A stretch of DNA of 64,000 nt from Lachnospiraceae bacterium oral taxon 096 (GTDB taxonomy: Bacteria > Bacillota > Clostridia > Lachnospirales > Lachnospiraceae). The translations under genes and the position numbers were made by a program. The notes under the pieces were generated by a model. The model did not search any database, was not told the DNA's origin, and worked only from the letters and a program-made list of their open reading frames with translations. Positions 43,242-53,211 of the stretch are shown here, in pieces (position 1 is the first letter of the stretch; each line of letters starts with the position of its first letter). Location of the stretch: positions 1,389,001-1,453,000 of the forward strand of contig CP073340.1 of the NCBI GenBank assembly GCA_018141845.1. The letters run 5' to 3'.

Positions 43242-44198
43242 ATGAAGACAGATAAGAGAAGAGTTGTGCTGGTAGGTTGTGGAATGGTTGGTATGAGCTA
43301 TGCTTATGCCATGTTAAATCAAAATACTTGTGATGAGCTTGTCCTCATCGATGTAGATAAGAAGAGAGCCATTGGAGAGGCCATGGATTTAAATCATGGT
43401 TTGGCGTTTTCAAATTCACATATGCGCATTTGGGCTGGCGAGTACATGGATTGCAAGGATGCAGATGTTGTGGTTATTTCGGCAGGTGTGGCTCAAAAGC
43501 CAGGTGAGTCAAGAAGAGATTTGCTAAAGAGAAATACGATTGTATTTAAGTCCATTATTGAACCAATTACAGAGAGCGGTTTTAATGGCATTTTCCTTGT
43601 GGCAACCAATCCTGTGGACATTATGACAAAGATTACTTGTGATCTCTCCGGATTTAATCCAAGAAGAGTCTTGGGATCAGGTACAGCTCTCGATTCCGCA
43701 AGACTTCGCTACCTATTAGGTAACTATATGCATGTGGATCCAAGAAATGTTCACGCTTATGTTATCGGTGAGCATGGAGATTCCGAATTTATTCCTTGGA
43801 GCAATGCGATGGTGTCGACAAAGTCGGTTCTTTCTATACTGGAGGAATCTAATGGTGCATTTAATCAGGAGCATTTGGCTAGTATTGAGGAAGATGTAAG
43901 AACGGCAGCTTATCGAATTATTGAGGCGAAGAGAGCAACCTATTATGGCATTGGAATGAGCTTGAATCGAATTACAAAGGCCATCCTTGGAGATGAGTGC
44001 TCTGTATTTACGGTGTCTGCAAATCTTCGTGGAGAATATGGACAGAGTGGTGTATTTGTCGGCGTGCCATGTATTATCAATCAAAATGGTATTCAAAAGA
44101 TTTTGGAAATTTCTTTGACTAAGGAAGAAAAGGAAAAGTTTGATGCATCCTGTGAGGCATTGCGTGCAAACTTTGAGGAATTGGATGGAAAGGAATAA
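43242..44198 (+). CDS. ldh: L-lactate dehydrogenase
   Basis: 318 residues. NAD-binding GCGMVGMSYAYA at the N-terminus, substrate Arg in RRDLLKRN and the catalytic His in GEHGDSE identify an L-LDH rather than malate dehydrogenase; the substrate-specificity loop has Gln in VAQKPGESR, as in lactate enzymes. It reduces pyruvate to lactate and regenerates NAD in fermentation. It starts 9 nt after rlmB and is followed by a strong terminator. Confidence 0.94.
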   Translation: MKTDKRRVVLVGCGMVGMSYAYAMLNQNTCDELVLIDVDKKRAIGEAMDLNHGLAFSNSHMRIWAGEYMDCKDADVVVISAGVAQKPGESRRDLLKRNTIVFKSIIEPITESGFNGIFLVATNPVDIMTKITCDLSGFNPRRVLGSGTALDSARLRYLLGNYMHVDPRNVHAYVIGEHGDSEFIPWSNAMVSTKSVLSILEESNGAFNQEHLASIEEDVRTAAYRIIEAKRATYYGIGMSLNRITKAILGDECSVFTVSANLRGEYGQSGVFVGVPCIINQNGIQKILEISLTKEEKEKFDASCEALRANFEELDGKE

Positions 44199-44206
44199 AA
44201 TGAAAG

Positions 44207-44232
44207 AGGAGGGGCTTAGCCCCTCCTTTTTT
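44207..44232 (+). terminator. Intrinsic terminator after ldh
   Basis: A GC-rich stem ggaggggc/gcccctcc followed by six T residues. Confidence 0.88.
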
Positions 44233-44246
44233 GATGTTTAAGTACA

Positions 44247-44272
44247 CAAAAGGGGCTGTCAAAAACAGCCCC
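44247..44272 (-). terminator. Terminator of the tRNA-Thr gene
   Basis: On the minus strand ggggctgt and acagcccc form a stem followed by TTTT, 10 nt beyond the tRNA 3' end. Confidence 0.8.
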
Positions 44273-44281
44273 TAATAGGTA

Positions 44282-44354
44282 AGCTGACAACGGGAGTTGA
44301 ACCCGTGACCTCCTCACTACCAATGAGGTGCGCTACCTCCTGTGCCATGTCAGC
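44282..44354 (-). tRNA. tRNA-Thr (GGT)
   Basis: A 73-nt cloverleaf with acceptor GCTGACA/TGTCAGC, anticodon stem CCTCA/TGAGG and loop TTGGTAG (anticodon GGT), and T-loop GGTTCAACTC. The discriminator base is T. CCA is not encoded. Confidence 0.93.
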
Positions 44355-44414
44355 ATGAAACCTTATAAAGGATATCATAAGGTTTCAAAGTTGTCAAGTT
44401 AATTCCAACAATTT

Positions 44415-45833
44415 TTAGGAACGAATCTCGCCAACTGGTGTTGGGCGAACAGGGTCAAATACTTCAGATGCATTGAACAAGTCGCTCAATTTTTGATTAT
44501 TTGGTTCGTTGATATCTCTCCACATTCTGTAGCCGTCTAAGTTTCTGCGTCCCTGACGGAAGACATCCCCATTAATTTGTACCCAATACTTTGAGGAATC
44601 TACAGTACAGAAGTAGCGGAATCCCTTATCCCTTAAGTAGATATAGCGAGGATTGTCGTCTTTATATGGATGCCAGTCGGCAATATCTGTTCCAAATGGA
44701 TAGAGGATGATGTCGGTTGGTCCAATGAGAGAAGCCACATTTTGATCCCATTTATCTGTATCCGTGACAAAATCTTGATAAGGAATGCTACCGAGATGGC
44801 GATGTCCCCAACTGTGAGAAGCAAGCTCATAGCCGTCGTCTTTGAGTGCCTGAGCAATCTTTTTGACCGTTTCTTTATCTGCTTCAATGTTTGGATTCTT
44901 GCCCTGATAGGAGGCATCTGTTCGATATCCAAATACACCATTGTAACCTGTGACAGCGATAATCGCCTTTGCTCCCTTGTAGGAGAAATCAGGATGTTCC
45001 TTGACAAATTGGTCAAGAATTGGAATCAAGTCGAAATTACCTCTTTGTTTTGTTCCATCAGGCATATCCATTTCTGTTGTTGGCTTTCCATCATCGCCAA
45101 TGACCAGACGATTGGCAAATCCATCTCCAGTCATATATTCATAGTAGCAAACATCATCCTGAGACATAACAATTGGCTTCTTTCCTGGTGGAAGAAGAAT
45201 GTTTCCCTCTACCATATGTTTTGTTCCTGTTGCAGGGTCGTCCTCTTCGTGTGCAAGATCATGAATGCGAACGAGAACATAGCCACGATCATATAAATTT
45301 TGTAAAATCTTATTAAATTCGTTGATGGTCGTCATTACCTCATTGTAACCAGCAGCCTTTGAGTCTCCATCAAATGCCTTTGTGGCATCCCAAATCAAGG
45401 TGTGGAAAAAGACATGAGGGCAAGTTTTGACATCTTGGCGAACGAGGCTGGCCTTGATGGTTTGATACTCGTTGATCGCTGTGCTGACCTTTTCGTCGGA
45501 AGCAATACTTGGATCACTCAATAGGGAAATGGCCCCATCGTAGTCGTAACTTGCTGCGAGTGCAGAGGCACGAGCGAGGTAATCATCAATACTTGGTGCA
45601 GCAGTAGTTTCTGGTGCAGCTGTTGTCTGAGCAGGTTTTCCAATATTTTGTGCAAATTGAGAAATAGATAATCCCCTTGCACGCAAGTAGCGAAATCCTG
45701 CATAGGCACCACCACAAACTATGGCTAAAATGATGATGAGAATTAAAATTTTTTTCCAGATACTGGGTTTGCGATTTCGTCCCCCGCGGCGACCACCGCC
45801 ACCCATACCTGAGATGTAACCGTAGTTAGACAT
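44415..45833 (-). CDS. Membrane-anchored polysaccharide deacetylase-like protein
   Basis: 472 residues. A short basic, Gly/Arg-rich cytoplasmic N-terminus is followed by one transmembrane helix (about 28-48), a Thr/Ala/Pro linker, a helical segment and a C-terminal NodB-like domain. Metal ligands are visible in MSQDD and in SHSWGH (HxxxH); the third NodB motif, usually RPP(Y/F), reads LYPFG, so the Arg is missing. It probably acts on an extracellular polymer, perhaps peptidoglycan. I chose the ATG at 45833 after GGAGGA; the frame runs 15 codons further but without a better site. It is divergent from yerC and has its own promoter. Confidence 0.85.
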   Translation of the reverse strand: MSNYGYISGMGGGGRRGGRNRKPSIWKKILILIIILAIVCGGAYAGFRYLRARGLSISQFAQNIGKPAQTTAAPETTAAPSIDDYLARASALAASYDYDGAISLLSDPSIASDEKVSTAINEYQTIKASLVRQDVKTCPHVFFHTLIWDATKAFDGDSKAAGYNEVMTTINEFNKILQNLYDRGYVLVRIHDLAHEEDDPATGTKHMVEGNILLPPGKKPIVMSQDDVCYYEYMTGDGFANRLVIGDDGKPTTEMDMPDGTKQRGNFDLIPILDQFVKEHPDFSYKGAKAIIAVTGYNGVFGYRTDASYQGKNPNIEADKETVKKIAQALKDDGYELASHSWGHRHLGSIPYQDFVTDTDKWDQNVASLIGPTDIILYPFGTDIADWHPYKDDNPRYIYLRDKGFRYFCTVDSSKYWVQINGDVFRQGRRNLDGYRMWRDINEPNNQKLSDLFNASEVFDPVRPTPVGEIRS

Positions 45834-45866
45834 TTTCTCCTCCAAATTCATTATGTTTTGTACACC

Positions 45867-45895
45867 ATTATAAACCATATTCTATGGAAAGACAA
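45867..45895 (-). promoter_or_regulatory. Promoter of the polysaccharide deacetylase gene
   Basis: On the minus strand TTGTCT, 17 nt and TATAAT, about 34 nt before the ATG. Confidence 0.75.
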
Positions 45896-45904
45896 CTATT
45901 GTAC

Positions 45905-45933
45905 TTTACTTTAAAATTTTACTGTGCTAAAAT
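45905..45933 (+). promoter_or_regulatory. Likely promoter of the yerC-pcrA operon
   Basis: TTTACT, 17 nt and TAAAAT, ending 39 nt before the yerC ATG. It is back to back with the deacetylase promoter. Confidence 0.5.
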
Positions 45934-45972
45934 CGAATAACAATAAATAGAAGACGGAAAGGATTTTTCTTT

Positions 45973-46278
45973 ATGAATAAAAAGATTAAAACAGAAGCAG
46001 TGGATCATCTGTTTCAAGCAATTTTGACACTGAGAAATGAAGAAGAATGTTATACTTTTTTTGAGGATGTGTGTACAGTCAATGAGCTATTGTCATTGTC
46101 ACAGCGATATGAGGTGGCGAAAATGTTGAGGGAAAGGAAGACCTATTTAGAGATTGCAGAACGGACGGGGGCTTCCACGGCAACCATTAGTAGAGTGAAT
46201 CGCTCGCTCAATTATGGAAATGATGGCTATGATTTGGTGTTTGAGCGCATCAAGGGTGAAGAGAATGAACGCAATTGA
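45973..46278 (+). CDS. YerC/YecD family TrpR-like DNA-binding protein
   Basis: 101 residues. The LSLSQRYEVAKMLRERKTY segment and the helix-turn-helix around TYLEIAERTGASTATISRVNR match the TrpR-superfamily YerC proteins of Firmicutes, small cytoplasmic regulators with poorly known targets. In Bacillus subtilis yerC lies near pcrB-pcrA-ligA, and here it overlaps a pcrA-type helicase gene by 14 nt. The known TrpR ligand residues are not obvious, so tryptophan sensing should not be assumed. Confidence 0.85.
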   Translation: MNKKIKTEAVDHLFQAILTLRNEEECYTFFEDVCTVNELLSLSQRYEVAKMLRERKTYLEIAERTGASTATISRVNRSLNYGNDGYDLVFERIKGEENERN

Positions 46279-48451
46279 TAATCATTTAAATGACCGCCAG
46301 AAAGAGGCGGTTTTTTGTACAGAGGGGCCGCTTTTAATTCTTGCTGGTGCTGGCTCAGGAAAGACTAGAGTATTGATGCACAGAATTGCCTATTTAATAG
46401 AAGAAAGGCATATCAATCCTTATCAGATTATGGCGATTACATTTACGAATAAGGCAGCAAAAGAGATGAGAGAGCGTGTGGACAAATTAGTTGGTTTAGA
46501 TGCCCAATATGTTTGGGTGATGACTTTTCATTCAAGCTGTGTTCGTATTTTGCGAAGAGAAATTGAACGGTTAAATTATAGCAATGATTTTTCAATTTAT
46601 GATACCGATGATCAAAAGACATTGATCAAGAAGGTATGCAAGGAACTGGGCATTGATACAAAGCAAATTAAGGAGCGAAATGCCTTGAGTTTGATTTCTG
46701 CTGCAAAAAATGAATTAATTGGCTACGAGGAGTTTAGACAAAATGCCACAGGGTATATGGAAAAGAAGGTGGCTGATATCTATGAGGCATATCAAAAGGC
46801 ATTGCACCAAAATAATGCTCTTGACTTTGATGATTTAATTGGAAAGACTGTGGAACTATTTGAAAAGCATCCTGATATATTGGACAAGTATCAAGAACGC
46901 TTTCGCTATATTATGGTGGATGAGTATCAGGATACCAATACAGCCCAATTTCGCTTAATTTCTCTGCTCGCAGACAAATATCGGAATATTTGTGTGGTGG
47001 GCGATGATGATCAGAGTATCTATGGCTTTAGAGGGGCAAATATCGAAAATATTTTAAATTTTGATCGACTCTTTCCTCACACTCAAGTCATTAAGTTGGA
47101 GCAAAATTATCGTTCGGATGGAAATATTTTGGCAGCAGCTAATGGAGTGATCCAAAATAATCTCGTGCGAAGACAAAAAAAGCTCTGGACACAGAAGGAA
47201 GAGGGAGCAAAAATTCGTATTGAACAATATGAGAATGCAGTAGAGGAAGCAAATCAAATTATTCGAGAAATTAAGGCAAATGCCAGGGAAGGAAATTATA
47301 ATGATTTTGCTATTCTCTATCGAACCAATGCACAATCTAGACTTTTGGAGGAAAGATGTGTCACACTGGGGGTTCCCTATCAATTGGTTGGGGGGGTCAA
47401 TTTCTATCAGAGAAAAGAGATCAAGGATATTTTGGCCTATTTAAAGACGGTGGCCAATGGAAGTGATGATATAGCACTCTTAAGAATTATGAATGTGCCA
47501 AAGCGAGGGATTGGCAATGCCAGCATTCAAAAAGTCAGTGCTTTTGCCAGTGCCAATGGACTCAGTCTCTATGAGGCGATCAGGGAAGTATCTCAGATTG
47601 CTGGAATGGGAAAGGCAGCAGAAAAGTTTCAGGCATTTTCTTCTTTAATTGAACAGATTCGACAAGAAACAGGAAAAATTTCTACACTTATTGAGCGGTT
47701 GATTGTGTTGACTGGTTACAAGGAATATTTAAGTCAAGAGGGAGAGATTGAGGCACAGGCCAGGTGGGAAAATATAGAGGAATTGATAAACAAGGCGGCA
47801 GATTACACAGATTTATCCCAATTTCTTGAAGATGTGGCATTAATTGCCGATGTCGATCGAATGGATGAGAATGAAAAGCGGGTGACCTTAATGACTTTGC
47901 ATGCGGCCAAGGGGCTAGAATTTCCCTATGTCTATCTGACAGGGATGGAAGATGGCCTATTTCCTGGGATTCGAAGCATTGCCTCAGAGGATAGAAAGGA
48001 TTTGGAAGAAGAGAGAAGACTTTGCTATGTGGGGATTACAAGGGCAAAGAAAAAACTTTGCTTGACAGCAGCGAGAATGCGAATGGTGAATGGAGAAACA
48101 AGATTTTTCCAACTTTCTCGATTTGCCAAAGAAATTCCCAATCAACTCATTGAGCAACATCTTTTGGAACGAAAACATCAGGAAGTAAAGAAAAAAGAGC
48201 CACCAATCTTACACAGTGTTTCTCACATTGCTCGACCATCGACAAAACCAAGTTTTGGAAAAGAATTTAAAATTGAAAAGGCAGAGCATCTGGAGTATAT
48301 CATAGGAGATCGAGTAAAACACATGAAGTTTGGAGAGGGCACAGTTCTTACGATTGAAGATGGCGAGCGAGATTATACAATTACAGTAGAATTTGATCAA
48401 TTTGGCATAAAGAAGATGATGGCAGGATTTGCAAAGCTGATTAAAATATGA
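46265..48451 (+). CDS. pcrA: ATP-dependent DNA helicase PcrA/UvrD
   Basis: 728 residues, superfamily 1A 3'-5' helicase for repair and plasmid replication. Motif I is LAGAGSGKT (28-34 in GAGSGKT), motif Ia ITFTNKAAKEM, motif II DEYQDTN, motif III DDDQSIYGFRG, motif V LMTLHAAKGLEF and motif VI YVGITRAKK. The C-terminus (from about 670) resembles the Tudor-like domain of Gram-positive PcrA, which binds RNA polymerase. I chose the ATG at 46265 (MNAIDNHLNDRQ); the open frame extends upstream only inside yerC. Confidence 0.95.
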   Translation: MNAIDNHLNDRQKEAVFCTEGPLLILAGAGSGKTRVLMHRIAYLIEERHINPYQIMAITFTNKAAKEMRERVDKLVGLDAQYVWVMTFHSSCVRILRREIERLNYSNDFSIYDTDDQKTLIKKVCKELGIDTKQIKERNALSLISAAKNELIGYEEFRQNATGYMEKKVADIYEAYQKALHQNNALDFDDLIGKTVELFEKHPDILDKYQERFRYIMVDEYQDTNTAQFRLISLLADKYRNICVVGDDDQSIYGFRGANIENILNFDRLFPHTQVIKLEQNYRSDGNILAAANGVIQNNLVRRQKKLWTQKEEGAKIRIEQYENAVEEANQIIREIKANAREGNYNDFAILYRTNAQSRLLEERCVTLGVPYQLVGGVNFYQRKEIKDILAYLKTVANGSDDIALLRIMNVPKRGIGNASIQKVSAFASANGLSLYEAIREVSQIAGMGKAAEKFQAFSSLIEQIRQETGKISTLIERLIVLTGYKEYLSQEGEIEAQARWENIEELINKAADYTDLSQFLEDVALIADVDRMDENEKRVTLMTLHAAKGLEFPYVYLTGMEDGLFPGIRSIASEDRKDLEEERRLCYVGITRAKKKLCLTAARMRMVNGETRFFQLSRFAKEIPNQLIEQHLLERKHQEVKKKEPPILHSVSHIARPSTKPSFGKEFKIEKAEHLEYIIGDRVKHMKFGEGTVLTIEDGERDYTITVEFDQFGIKKMMAGFAKLIKI

Positions 48452-48517
48452 TATTATGTAGACACGCTTATATGATGAGCATAAAACTATATCGTGTATA
48501 GTGAAAGGACGATGATT

Positions 48518-48796
48518 ATGGGAAGATTTGAAAATGTAGGAAAAGATGCACTTTCAAAAGTGGAAGATCTGATGAATGCTGCAAAGTTGAATGATTTATT
48601 GACAAAGAAGCAAGACGATGAAAAGAAGAAGAATACAATTCTTTGGGTGCTGGCTATTGTTGGTGCAATTGCAGCTGTTGCAGGTATTGCTTATGCTGTT
48701 TATAAATTCTTTACTCCAGATTATCTTGAAGATTTCGAAGATGATTTTGATGACGATTTTGATGATGATTATTTTGCAGACGAGGAAGAAAACTAA
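48518..48796 (+). CDS. Small single-pass membrane protein with acidic tail
   Basis: About 92 residues, not recognised. An amphipathic, lysine-containing N-terminus (VGKDALSKVEDLMNAAKLND) is followed by one hydrophobic helix (ILWVLAIVGAIAAVAGIAY in part, about 42-60) and a tail of almost only Asp, Glu, Phe and Tyr. The ATG at 48518 is 8 nt after AAAGGA; ATG 48512 is also possible. It stands between pcrA and rlmD, with a terminator after it. Similar small acidic-tailed proteins are common in Lachnospiraceae, but their role is unknown to me. Confidence 0.7.
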   Translation: MGRFENVGKDALSKVEDLMNAAKLNDLLTKKQDDEKKKNTILWVLAIVGAIAAVAGIAYAVYKFFTPDYLEDFEDDFDDDFDDDYFADEEEN

Positions 48797-48834
48797 TCTT
48801 CTCGTCTACAAAGATTGAGGATAAAGTCCGTAAT

Positions 48835-48865
48835 GCTTATGAATATAAGACTTACGGATTTTTCT
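48835..48865 (+). terminator. Intrinsic terminator after the small membrane protein gene
   Basis: A 7-bp stem (tccgtaa with ttacgga) with a larger loop, followed by five T residues. Confidence 0.65.
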
Positions 48866-48890
48866 ATATTTATTTGGATTTGGAGAAAGT

Positions 48891-50312
48891 ATGAAAAAGG
48901 GAGAGATCTCAATTGGTTTAGTGGGAGATACAGTATTTCCTGATAAGGGGTATATTGAGCGAGAAGATGGAAGAGTGGCGATCAAACATGCCATTGGTGG
49001 ACAGAAGGTGGAATATTGTATTACCAAAAAGAGGGCAGGGGAAGCACAGGGAAGAGTTCTTCGTGTCCTTGAACCATCAAGTGTAGAAGACAGAGAAAAT
49101 TTATGTAATTTTGCAGGAATTTGTGGCGGTTGTCTGTACCAAAGTGTGGGATACCAACATCAACTGGATATCAAAGAGGAGCAATTAAAAAGACTTCTAA
49201 AAGATGAGGAATTTATCTGGGAAGGAATACAAGCAAGCCCAGCAGTAGAGGGATATCGAAATAAGATGGAATTTTCCTTTGGTGATAGCTATAAGGATGG
49301 ACCATTGGCCCTGGGAATGCACAAGAGAGGAAGCCACTATGATATTGTGACAAGTGATAGTTGTCAAATTGTACATATGGATTTTAATGTCATTTTGAGG
49401 GCAACACTTGCATTTTTTGCAGAAGCTGGTATACCCTATTTACATAAATTGACACACAGTGGCTTCTTGCGGCATTTGTTGATTCGAAGATCAGCAAAGA
49501 GTGGAGAAATTTTAGTCGATTTGATTACAACAACAAGCTTTGGAAAAATCGAAGATCCAAATAGAGAAGAGTATATACCACCTATTGATGAAGAGGCGAA
49601 AAAAATTATTAAAGAATGGAAGGATGTGGTACGAAAGCTAGAAGACGATGGTAAGATAGAAGGGAGAATTGCAGGCATTTTGCATACAGTGAATAATTCC
49701 TATGCAGATGCTGTCATTGACCAGGGAACGAGCATATTGTATGGGCAGGATTTTATTACAGAAAATTTGCTCGGACTTGATTTTAAGATTACACCATTTT
49801 CATTTTTTCAGACAAATTCCTTGGGAGCAGAATTGCTCTATCAAGTGGCTGGAAGATATATTGGAGACACTCAGGGCAAGGCCGTATTTGACTTATATAG
49901 CGGAACAGGGACAATTGCACAGCTTTTGGCCGGGGTGGCACAAGAAGTCTATGGTGTGGAGATTGTTGAGGAGGCTGTGAGGGCGGCAAGAGAAAATGCC
50001 AAAAAAAATGGCATTGACAATTGCACATTTATTGCTGGAGATGTGCTCAAAGTGATTGATGACTTACAGACCCGACCAGATATCATTGTCCTAGATCCTC
50101 CAAGAGAAGGAATCCATCCCAAGGCTCTTCCCAAAATTATGGAGTATCAGGCAGAACGGATTGTCTATATTTCCTGTAAACCAAGTTCTTTGGCAAGAGA
50201 TATTTTGGTTTTAAAGGAGGGTGGATATCATCTAAAGAAAGCTTGTGCTGTGGATATGTTTCCATTTACAGCAAATTGTGAGGCAGTGGCACTTTTTGAA
50301 AAAATGAGATAG
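48891..50312 (+). CDS. 23S rRNA (uracil-5-)-methyltransferase RlmD-type
   Basis: 473 residues, SAM-dependent RNA m5U methyltransferase of the RlmCD/RlmD/TrmA family. An N-terminal TRAM-like segment is followed by an iron-sulfur cysteine set (CNFAGICGGC plus SDSC), a Rossmann domain (FDLYSGTGTIAQLLA) and the catalytic Cys in YISCKPSSLARD after VLDPPREG. The exact uracil cannot be read from sequence; Firmicute members may modify U747 and U1939. It is followed 25 nt later by guaB. Confidence 0.92.
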   Translation: MKKGEISIGLVGDTVFPDKGYIEREDGRVAIKHAIGGQKVEYCITKKRAGEAQGRVLRVLEPSSVEDRENLCNFAGICGGCLYQSVGYQHQLDIKEEQLKRLLKDEEFIWEGIQASPAVEGYRNKMEFSFGDSYKDGPLALGMHKRGSHYDIVTSDSCQIVHMDFNVILRATLAFFAEAGIPYLHKLTHSGFLRHLLIRRSAKSGEILVDLITTTSFGKIEDPNREEYIPPIDEEAKKIIKEWKDVVRKLEDDGKIEGRIAGILHTVNNSYADAVIDQGTSILYGQDFITENLLGLDFKITPFSFFQTNSLGAELLYQVAGRYIGDTQGKAVFDLYSGTGTIAQLLAGVAQEVYGVEIVEEAVRAARENAKKNGIDNCTFIAGDVLKVIDDLQTRPDIIVLDPPREGIHPKALPKIMEYQAERIVYISCKPSSLARDILVLKEGGYHLKKACAVDMFPFTANCEAVALFEKMR

Positions 50313-50322
50313 TAAAGATTGA

Positions 50323-52798
<2,476 letters not shown>

Positions 52799-52800
52799 GA

Positions 52801-53199
52801 ATGGATTGGAAAAAATATGTAAATCGTGAAACAATCAGTTACTTGATTTTTGGCGTATTGACGACAATTGTTGATTGGGCAGTCTATATGGCTTTTAAGG
52901 CTATGAATGTCAATTATCTGGCATGTACAGTTCTTAGCTGGATTGCTGCTGTTGTTTTTGCGTTTGTGACCAATAAGCGCATTGTGTTTCAGAGCCATGA
53001 TATGTCGTTTTCGACGATTTTATGGGAGTTTATTGTATTTACTGGAGCAAGGCTTTTGACAGGAGCTATGAATGTAGCAGGAATGTGGCTTTTTGTTTCT
53101 GGGTTACATCTTTATGATGTCTTGGCCAAGGCAATTCTTTCTGTTTTGGTCGTCATACTGAATTATTTTTTCAGTAAATGGTTTGTATTTAAAAAATAG
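52801..53199 (+). CDS. GtrA family membrane protein
   Basis: 132 residues with four hydrophobic helices. ISYLIFGVLTTIVDWAVYMA (in part) and FVTNKRIVF ... NYFFSKWFVFKK are the GtrA signature. Such proteins are thought to help move undecaprenyl-phosphate-linked sugars across the membrane for surface glycosylation. It starts 2 nt after the apbE stop and precedes a YfhO-family gene, another envelope glycosylation-type protein. Confidence 0.9.
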   Translation: MDWKKYVNRETISYLIFGVLTTIVDWAVYMAFKAMNVNYLACTVLSWIAAVVFAFVTNKRIVFQSHDMSFSTILWEFIVFTGARLLTGAMNVAGMWLFVSGLHLYDVLAKAILSVLVVILNYFFSKWFVFKK

Positions 53200-53211
53200 A
53201 AGGAGTGATTT

